From JAZRUF01 sp045652405 (lineage in GTDB: Bacteria > Bacillota > Clostridia > Oscillospirales > JAAYXM01): a DNA stretch of 11,155 nt. A program made the position numbers and the translations under genes. The stretch lies in the NCBI GenBank assembly GCA_045652405.1, contig JAZRUF010000124.1, positions 1 through 11,155 on the forward strand, written 5' to 3'. Positions within the stretch are counted from its first letter, which is position 1. The number at the start of each line of letters is the position of its first letter. Shown here piece by piece: positions 5,809 to 11,155 of this stretch. The notes under the pieces were generated by a model, which made no database searches, was not told the origin of the DNA, and worked only from the letters and a program-made list of their open reading frames with translations.

Positions 5809-7167
5809 ATGGTGCATACATATCGTTTAGGCGGTTATAACATAGCAGTTGATGTAAACAGCGGTGCAGTGCATGCACTCAGTGATGTTGCATTTAACGT
5901 ATTGGAAAAAATTGATAAACCGAAAGATAAAAAATGTCCCGAGAGCGTTATAAGCGAGCTTTCTTCAAAATACACCGTACAAGAAATTGAAAATGCTTAC
6001 GAAGAGCTTTCTGAGCTTTCCAAAAACGGCCTTTTATTTGCAGATGATGACTATGTAGATTTAACACGTGCACTTCCGCAAAACAGCCCTTTAAAAGCGC
6101 TGTGTCTGCACATCGCTCACGATTGCAACCTGCGTTGTTCGTATTGCTTTGCTTCTACCGGTGATTTTGGAAAAGGCAGAAAGCTTATGCCACCGGAGAT
6201 TGCAAAAAAAGCCATCGACTTTGTTATTAAGCGTTCTCAAAATCGCCGCAATATAGAAATCGACTTTTTCGGTGGCGAACCGCTTATGGCGTTTGACACG
6301 GTAAAGGAAACCGTAAAATATGCAAAAGAACAAGCAGAGATACATGGTAAGACGTTTCGCTTTACACTTACTACAAACGGTGTAGGTCTCAATGATGAGA
6401 TTACCGAATATATAAATTCTGAAATGTCCAACATTGTTTTGTCACTCGACGGCCGACGTGAGGTAAATGACCGCATGCGCAAAACCGTAAATGGGCAGGG
6501 AAGCTATGATATAATTGTTCCCAAGTTCAAAAAATTAGTTGATGCACGTGATAATGACAAGGATTATTACGTACGCGGAACATTTACACGTGAGAATTTA
6601 GATTTTGTTGACGATGTTTTGCATATCGCAGATATGGGCTTTGACCAGCTTTCAATCGAGCCGGTAGTTACCGATGAGGGGTGCTCTTACGCAATTACAA
6701 ACAACGATAAAGAGCGCATAGAAAAAGAGTATGAAAAGCTTGCCGAGATAATGAAAGACAGACGCGACTTTAACTTCTTCCACTTTGCGGTTGATTTAAA
6801 GCAAGGTCCATGCGTTTATAAGCGAATTCGCGGCTGCGGAGCAGGGTATGAGTACGCTGCAATAACCCCGGATGGCGACGTATATCCATGCCACCAGTTC
6901 GCAGGGAAAGAAGAATACTGTATGGGAAACGTCGAGGATGACACATTTGACCCCGAAATTTCCAAAGAATTTTCGCAGTATAATATCTACACGCGCGAAG
7001 CGTGCAAAAGCTGCTGGGCACGTTTCTATTGCAGTGGCGGATGCAGTGCGGCAAACCTCAATATGAACAATGACATGGCAGTTCCTTATGAGCTTGGATG
7101 TGACCTTGAACGCAAGCGTTTAGAATGCGCAATTATGCTCAAGGTTCATGACGCACTGAAAGACTAA
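5809..7167 (+). CDS. scfB: Radical SAM/SPASM thioether-forming SCIFF maturase
   Basis: Cytoplasmic iron-sulfur enzyme of 452 residues that installs Cys thioether cross-links in the SCIFF peptide. Residues 1-90 (MVHTYRLGGYNIAVDVNSGAV..., short helices) resemble the peptide-binding RRE module fused to this family. The radical SAM site is C106-x3-C110-x2-C113 in HDCNLRCSYC, and FFGGEP at 153-158 is the SAM-binding GGE motif. TTNG (188-191) and SLDG (212-215) follow. The SPASM region has Cys335, 343, 361, 371, 399, 402, 408, 412 and 431, enough for two auxiliary clusters, including GxVYPCHQ and CKSCWARFYCSGGC. CteB of C. thermocellum is the characterised relative, with one radical SAM and two auxiliary 4Fe-4S clusters. 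The precursor lies directly upstream. All expected cysteines appear intact. Confidence 0.96.
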   Translation: MVHTYRLGGYNIAVDVNSGAVHALSDVAFNVLEKIDKPKDKKCPESVISELSSKYTVQEIENAYEELSELSKNGLLFADDDYVDLTRALPQNSPLKALCLHIAHDCNLRCSYCFASTGDFGKGRKLMPPEIAKKAIDFVIKRSQNRRNIEIDFFGGEPLMAFDTVKETVKYAKEQAEIHGKTFRFTLTTNGVGLNDEITEYINSEMSNIVLSLDGRREVNDRMRKTVNGQGSYDIIVPKFKKLVDARDNDKDYYVRGTFTRENLDFVDDVLHIADMGFDQLSIEPVVTDEGCSYAITNNDKERIEKEYEKLAEIMKDRRDFNFFHFAVDLKQGPCVYKRIRGCGAGYEYAAITPDGDVYPCHQFAGKEEYCMGNVEDDTFDPEISKEFSQYNIYTREACKSCWARFYCSGGCSAANLNMNNDMAVPYELGCDLERKRLECAIMLKVHDALKD

Positions 7168-7189
7168 AGAGAAAGACAGAGAATGAGTT

Positions 7190-7711
7190 ATGCAGATTTT
7201 ATCCTACATTTTAAGTATTACGGGTTTAGCCTGTATGATTGCCGCATCCTTGATAAAAGGCAGCAACATGAAGAAAATTCTTTTCTTTGTATTTTGCGGA
7301 AATGTACTTGTTGCAACCAGCTATTTAATTGGCGGAAGTGGCATAAACGGAGCCGCAGCCTGTTATCTGGGTGGACTTCAGTCGATTATAAACTATTTCT
7401 TCCAATCCAAAGGAAGACCTCTTCCTAAATGGCTGATTACATCTTATGCAATTGCCATAATTGCGCTTAACATTGCGGTAAGTGGACTTTCTCCGCTTGG
7501 AATTCTTGTAATTATCGCATCACTGACCTTTATTATGTGCATAGGTCAGACAAACGGAACCAAATACCGTTTCTGGACGATTGTAAATATGGTTTTGTGG
7601 TGTACATATGATATATTGTCTGCATCCTACAGCGCGCTTTTAACACACGTAGCACTTCTTTCATTTACGGTTGCAGGAATGATAATACACGATAGAAAAA
7701 AAGAAATTTAA
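7190..7711 (+). CDS. YgjV-like multipass membrane protein
   Basis: Protein of 173 residues made almost wholly of hydrophobic helices, about six (near 2-22, 28-48, 54-71, 82-99, 101-119 and 127-165 as one or two). Short polar loops such as KGSNMKK and QSKGRPLPK separate them. The pattern NxxxxxSYxxGG near the second helix and the overall layout resemble the YgjV (Imp-YgjV) inner-membrane family, whose function is unknown. It starts 22 bp after the maturase, so it is probably co-transcribed, although its ribosome site is poor (AGAGAAAGACAGAGA only). An overlapping frame starting at 7183 is a shadow without a plausible protein. A strong terminator follows the stop. No evidence ties it to peptide maturation beyond position. 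Confidence 0.7.
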   Translation: MQILSYILSITGLACMIAASLIKGSNMKKILFFVFCGNVLVATSYLIGGSGINGAAACYLGGLQSIINYFFQSKGRPLPKWLITSYAIAIIALNIAVSGLSPLGILVIIASLTFIMCIGQTNGTKYRFWTIVNMVLWCTYDILSASYSALLTHVALLSFTVAGMIIHDRKKEI

Positions 7712-7716
7712 CGCCA

Positions 7717-7761
7717 AAAAAGAGCAGGGTAGTCGTTTGTTCGATTGCTTCTGCTCTTTTT
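7717..7761. terminator. Bidirectional intrinsic terminator between convergent genes
   Basis: An 11-bp perfect stem pairs 7717-7727 (AAAAAGAGCAG) with 7751-7761 around a 23-nt loop. The A-run on one side and T-run on the other give a U-tract in either direction. It sits six bases after the YgjV-like stop and nine before the amidase stop on the opposite strand, so it can serve both. Confidence 0.85.
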
Positions 7762-7770
7762 ATTATAAAA

Positions 7771-8268
7771 TTACGGAATCCTTGCACCTAAAACATGCAA
7801 AAAGCGAATATTAGCATATTCATATGAGCTTAATGGGCGCATAAAAGCGTCATTGGTATGCGCCGCGATATATGTGTTTTCAGGCGTTGGAACATCTCCG
7901 GTACGTAAAACCAACAAAGAATGATAAAAATCTCCGTTTTCATCACCAAGCTGAATAATATCCGCTGGAAGGATTTGCGAAATATCAGTTTCTTCTGCAA
8001 ACGGCCCAAAAGACTGATTATTTACCAAGAAACGATATAAAAACTCAACTCCGGTCCAACTTGGCGAACGGTCGTTCGCATTGATGTAATACCAGCCGTA
8101 AATTGGTGTATAGTTCATAACACCGCAACCTGCATAGACACACTGGGAGACAAAATTGGTGCAATCGCCACCAATGTCCTGAAAATCATAGTATTCCGGA
8201 TTTCTGTCAAAAGCCCAAAAGGTAGCATATTCAACAGCTAAATCGCGGCGGTACGTAATTTCAATCAA
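7771..8268 (-). CDS. Amidase-domain (Amidase_6-like) protein
   Basis: A 165-residue protein consisting of one domain. The pattern YRRDLAVEYATFWAFDRNPEYYDF, then GGDCTNFVSQCVYAG, then SPSWTGVEF, is the hallmark of the putative amidase domain (Amidase_6, papain/NlpC-like fold). Cys36 is the likely nucleophile and His116 in DFYHSLLV the likely partner. The C-terminal PENTYIAAHTNDAFMRPLSSY matches the rest of the domain. No signal peptide or wall-binding repeat is seen, so location and substrate are unknown. Start choice: a GAGG at 8281-8278 lies nine bases before TTG 8268. Starting there gives the family-typical beginning just before the YxR motif. A GTG at 8283 would add five residues but has no ribosome site. 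Convergent with the SCIFF block and probably its own transcript. Confidence 0.82.
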   Translation of the reverse strand: MIEITYRRDLAVEYATFWAFDRNPEYYDFQDIGGDCTNFVSQCVYAGCGVMNYTPIYGWYYINANDRSPSWTGVEFLYRFLVNNQSFGPFAEETDISQILPADIIQLGDENGDFYHSLLVLRTGDVPTPENTYIAAHTNDAFMRPLSSYEYANIRFLHVLGARIP

Positions 8269-8283
8269 TTTAAATAACCTCAC

Positions 8284-8600
8284 AATGTTTTTTATAATAT
8301 ACTATGTCAGAAAAGATTAATTGTTACGCAAAATAAAATTATAAAAAACAAACGAAGCTACAATAACAAATAAATTAAAAATAACGTTTAATAATAAAAA
8401 TGTATAACATCGTCTAATTATTTTAAAGCTGATGTCTAAGCGCAGAAAAACCAATGGACTACACATCAGAAACGCACATTTACAATATTATCAGCAAATT
8501 CTCTCAAAACCTCCACTACTTTTTAAGCAAAATTTTCATTTTGCTTAAAAACCTATCTGACTTTTTTTGCGCGGGTTCCTCTTAAAGCTCTCTTCTGCTC
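8284..8600. other. AT-rich gene-free stretch between permease and amidase genes
   Basis: No frame of useful length or recognisable protein fragment was found on either strand. The part nearest the amidase (about 8284-8340, minus strand) has TATATT/TATTAT-like boxes that may be its promoter, but no convincing -35. The rest is AT-rich, stop-dense sequence holding one perfect inverted repeat near 8520-8551. Confidence 0.6.
8520..8551. repeat. Perfect 14-bp inverted repeat, possible weak terminator of the permease gene
   Basis: TTTTTAAGCAAAAT (8520-8533) is followed by a TTTC loop and its exact complement (8538-8551). It lies 50 bp after the permease stop on the minus strand. The stem is very AT-rich with only two G-C pairs, and no U-tract extends beyond it. 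Termination, RNA end protection or a protein site are all possible. Confidence 0.55.
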
Positions 8601-9797
8601 TCAGTTATCATCACGCAACGCGGTTATCGGGTCAAGCTTTGATGCTGAAATTGCCGGTAAAACCGCAAAAACAATTCCGCAAAAAATTGCTACAGCTTCC
8701 ACTAAAAGCAAATTCTTTATTGAAAAACTAAATTTCATATTTAATAGTTTTATAATGAGCACCGAAATCCCAAGTCCCGAAACTCCGCCTATTGCACCTC
8801 CAATCGCGGATATAAGTGCGGATTCCGCCAAAAAACACATTGCAATATCCCTTTTCCTCGCGCCTATTGCCATGCAAATACCTATCTCCTTTTTACGCTC
8901 TCCCGCACTCGACAGAGTTGTATTCATTATTCCCAAACCGCTTACACAAAGCGAAATTGCAGCGATTGCGCTCAAAAGTAACCCAATCAGGCCTACAATG
9001 GATTTCAAGCTATTCACATGCCCGGTTAAATTTTCGGTGGAATAGCCATCTTTTGTATTGTTTTCACGGTTTAACACCTCAACGGCTTTTTTGCCTACCT
9101 GTTCTGCAGGCAATTCACTCATACAATTTATTGCAATCTGGTCAATATCATATGTTGCAGTCATTCGATTTGCGGTCGTGTACGGAATATACATGAAATC
9201 AGGTATCATTCCTCCACTAATTTGATTAATTCCATCTTTTTGCGATGAAATAATACCTATAATTTCAAATTTTTCACTTTCGTTTCCTATGGTCAGAACT
9301 ATGTTTTTTCCAACTATATTTTCCCGCTTGTATACCTTTTTTGCCAATTCACTGTCAACTACCGCGACATTTTTCTTAAAACGGACATCTGTTTCGTTTG
9401 GCAAACGACCGAACAATAAATCAAGAGTCATTACATTACTAATTCCATCGTCAATACCCCAAATCACGGTATCACCGTTCGTGTTCTTGATGCGGTAACT
9501 TCCATACTCAACCACGAGTGGTAAAGCATCAGATATTTCGGGGATTTTTTCTTTAATTTTCTCAACATCTTCTACTGTAAGCGGCATCGTTTCGGCATTT
9601 TTTGAATACAGTGTCATGCCATGTATCCCCAATTTATCCAATTCATCCGAAACTGCCTGCTGTCCGCTGTCGCTCATCGATACAATAAGTACGACAGACG
9701 CAACTCCGATTGCAATTGACATTACAGTCAGCCATGTCCTCATTCGATTTGTACGAAGATTTTTCGCACCTATTCTAAAAATGTCACCGATGAACAT
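8601..9797 (-). CDS. MacB-like ABC transporter permease (FtsX fold)
   Basis: Membrane subunit of 398 residues. Topology is the MacB/FtsX type: helix 1 at about 20-41 (RTWLTVMSIAIGVASVVLIVS), a large extracytoplasmic domain (about 45-260), then helices at about 266-292, 328-350 and 362-385. The cytoplasmic loop GERKKEIGICMAIGARKRDI (about 299-318) is the conserved coupling region that contacts an ATPase. The C-terminus ASKLDPITALRDD is also family-typical. Such permeases do not pump substrate through the membrane directly but transmit ATPase motion to an adaptor (mechanotransmission), exporting drugs, peptides or lipids. The start has AGGTG seven bases upstream and sits nine bases after the adaptor stop. 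No ATP-binding subunit is encoded in the window, so the partner ATPase must lie elsewhere or be lost. Confidence 0.92.
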   Translation of the reverse strand: MFIGDIFRIGAKNLRTNRMRTWLTVMSIAIGVASVVLIVSMSDSGQQAVSDELDKLGIHGMTLYSKNAETMPLTVEDVEKIKEKIPEISDALPLVVEYGSYRIKNTNGDTVIWGIDDGISNVMTLDLLFGRLPNETDVRFKKNVAVVDSELAKKVYKRENIVGKNIVLTIGNESEKFEIIGIISSQKDGINQISGGMIPDFMYIPYTTANRMTATYDIDQIAINCMSELPAEQVGKKAVEVLNRENNTKDGYSTENLTGHVNSLKSIVGLIGLLLSAIAAISLCVSGLGIMNTTLSSAGERKKEIGICMAIGARKRDIAMCFLAESALISAIGGAIGGVSGLGISVLIIKLLNMKFSFSIKNLLLVEAVAIFCGIVFAVLPAISASKLDPITALRDDN

Positions 9798-9806
9798 AGC
9801 TTACAC

Positions 9807-10835
9807 CTATCCCCTTACCTCTTTTATTTTATCGCCGTGTTCTAACTGAAGCGTCGGAGATAAAACAATTTTTTCTGCGCCGGACAAACCATGCGTTACT
9901 TCGATTTCATCATCCAACTCAAGACCGGTTATAATGTTTTTTCTGTATATTGCACCGTTTTTTATAACAAAAACTGATTCATTGTTTTTTTCATCCTGCA
10001 GAATGCAGCTATACGGCACGGTAACTGCTGACTTTTTCTTTTGAGTATAAATCTTTGCGTTTACGCTGTACCCGGGTTTTAATCTGCCGTCGGGATTTGT
10101 TATTGAAATTAACGTATCCACAACTGTTTCACCGCCGCCGGTAAGAGATGTTTTTTTTGTTGCGGTTGGATAGATTTTTTCTACCTTACCGCGATAAGTT
10201 TTAGTAAACGCATCCCCGGTTATATCTACCTCCTGCCCTTTTTTTATTCTGTTTATATATAATTCAGGTATCTCAACACGTACATAAAGCTTACTTAAAT
10301 CGGAAACCACCGCTGCCGCACGGTAGCCTGAGATAGTACCGTTTTCTTTAGCGTCAAGTTTTGTAACCACTCCGGATATTGGGCTCTTTATTTCACTTTC
10401 AGTTTGTTCTTCTGAAGCATTAAAGGCAGGAAGCATTTGGCCAAGATATTCTTCCGGGTCAATTCCATACTCTTTTATAAGTAACTCAATAGCTTCATAG
10501 TCTATTTCCGCAACCTCAGGTATGAGTGATGAAATATCTGCAACAGGTTGACGCGGTGAAGGAATAACGTTAAATAGAACCTGTCCCGCTTCTACGCTGT
10601 CACCCACTTCAATATAGACATCTTTTACATGCGAAGATGCCGCAACGCGTATTTCGCGTGCGTCTCCATCCTCTACACTTCCCTTTGATATTACACTGTC
10701 GTAAATATCCTTTATCTCGGGATTTATAGCGGTTACGCCTATCGGAGGTTTTTTGTTAAATGAAGGTGACGAAAGCCACATAACAAAAATTATAAGTGCG
10801 GTAACAGATATTGTGAAAATGCTTCTGTTTTTCAA
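9807..10835 (-). CDS. HlyD/MacA-like periplasmic-adaptor family protein
   Basis: Protein of 342 residues anchored by an N-terminal helix (about 5-22), rest extracytoplasmic. Residues about 60-91 carry the first half of a lipoyl-like domain (HVKDVYIEVGDSVEAGQVLF), and SPISGVVTKLD (151-161) the second half. The segment between (92-150) is short and Asp/Glu-rich rather than a long coiled-coil hairpin, as expected where there is no outer membrane to span. The beta-barrel (about 180-265, KGQEVDITG, LKPGYSVNAKI) and membrane-proximal domain (270-340) follow. The start is TTG at 10835, strongly supported by AGGAGG at 10848-10843, seven bases upstream; no ATG alternative fits. It forms a two-gene unit with the permease. 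A weak TTAAGA-18 bp-TTATAC promoter may lie just upstream. Confidence 0.9.
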   Translation of the reverse strand: MKNRSIFTISVTALIIFVMWLSSPSFNKKPPIGVTAINPEIKDIYDSVISKGSVEDGDAREIRVAASSHVKDVYIEVGDSVEAGQVLFNVIPSPRQPVADISSLIPEVAEIDYEAIELLIKEYGIDPEEYLGQMLPAFNASEEQTESEIKSPISGVVTKLDAKENGTISGYRAAAVVSDLSKLYVRVEIPELYINRIKKGQEVDITGDAFTKTYRGKVEKIYPTATKKTSLTGGGETVVDTLISITNPDGRLKPGYSVNAKIYTQKKKSAVTVPYSCILQDEKNNESVFVIKNGAIYRKNIITGLELDDEIEVTHGLSGAEKIVLSPTLQLEHGDKIKEVRG

Positions 10836-10920
10836 ATTAAATCCTCCTCAATGCGTTTTTTGTATAATCATGTAATATTGGGACATCTTAATAAAAAATT
10901 TAAAATGAAGGTGTAATTTC

Positions 10921-11109
10921 ATGAGTATTATAGGATGTACAAGCGATTGCGTTTACCAAAACGACGGATACTGCACATTAGAGCATGCAGCAAGCGGCGG
11001 TGAAGCATCGGAAAACGGTTGTATACATTATGTCCGAAAATCAGGTGCTAAATACAGAAAAGAAAACTCAAATAAAAACAAAATGGCCTGGCCCAATTTT
11101 TCTGATTAA
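10921..11109 (+). CDS. Small four-cysteine protein of unknown function (DUF1540-like pattern)
   Basis: A 62-residue soluble protein. Cysteines at 6, 10, 18 and 34 form C-x3-C-x7-C-x15-C (GCTSDCVYQNDGYC...GC), followed by a Lys/Asn-rich tail. The CxxxCxYN-like spacing, DGYC turn and Ser/Gly stretch before the fourth Cys resemble small clostridial proteins of the DUF1540 type, suggesting a metal-binding knuckle; this is inference. AAGGTG at 10908-10913 lies seven to eight bases before the ATG, a good site. The gene is divergent from the adaptor with 85 bp between starts. A TTGGGA-17 bp-TAAAAT pair upstream would place the RNA start inside the ribosome site, so the promoter is uncertain; a TATAAT at 10863-10868 is an alternative -10. 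No signal peptide. Confidence 0.65.
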   Translation: MSIIGCTSDCVYQNDGYCTLEHAASGGEASENGCIHYVRKSGAKYRKENSNKNKMAWPNFSD

Positions 11110-11155
11110 ATCATAAAGAAAGATATAATTAATATACTTCTATTGGTTGATTTAA

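Noticed and set aside
7183..7428. Overlapping frame starting seven bases before the YgjV-like ATG
   Set aside because: Polar, motif-free product, while the 7190 frame gives a coherent membrane protein running to the terminator.
8432..8468. GATGT...ACATC short inverted repeat in the gene-free stretch
   Set aside because: Only five base pairs over a long loop, expected by chance.
8755..9196. Plus-strand frames opposite the permease gene
   Set aside because: Overlapping shadows of a well-supported gene; no recognisable motifs.

Overview
The window looks like a low-GC, Gram-positive chromosome segment from a member of class Clostridia. The main reasons are a six-cysteine SCIFF peptide with its own radical SAM maturase (a pair characteristic of Clostridia), a SpoIID-family wall hydrolase, strong AGGAGG-type ribosome binding sites, sigma-A-like promoters and a lysine riboswitch. 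I cannot name a genus. No mobile elements, CRISPR arrays, tRNA or rRNA genes were seen.

Left part (1-645): the start of a minus-strand aspartate-semialdehyde dehydrogenase gene (asd), cut by the window edge. It is preceded on its own strand by a good promoter, a complete lysine riboswitch aptamer and an intrinsic terminator. This is lysine feedback on a lysine-pathway gene. The same intergenic region carries a weaker start signal for the divergent genes.

Centre (646-7761, plus strand): a SpoIID/LytB-type glycan-cleaving protein with an embedded SPOR-like domain, then queA and tgt (queuosine tRNA modification) packed head to tail. After a fresh promoter come yajC (Sec translocase accessory), a four-helix membrane protein of the TIGR04086 type, the SCIFF ranthipeptide precursor (47 residues, absent from ordinary ORF calling because it is short), a hairpin terminator, the radical SAM/SPASM maturase and a YgjV-like membrane protein. 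A bidirectional terminator closes the block. The terminator between precursor and maturase would let peptide be made in excess over enzyme.

Right part (7762-11155): three minus-strand genes, namely a small amidase-domain protein, a MacB-like ABC permease and an HlyD/MacA-like adaptor. The adaptor and permease are 9 bp apart, and no ATPase gene is present in the window. A gene-free AT-rich stretch of about 330 bp with a perfect inverted repeat follows the permease. Divergent from the adaptor is a small four-cysteine protein of unknown function.

The most interesting points are the SCIFF locus and its built-in attenuation, the SPOR-SpoIID fusion, and the ATPase-less efflux pair.
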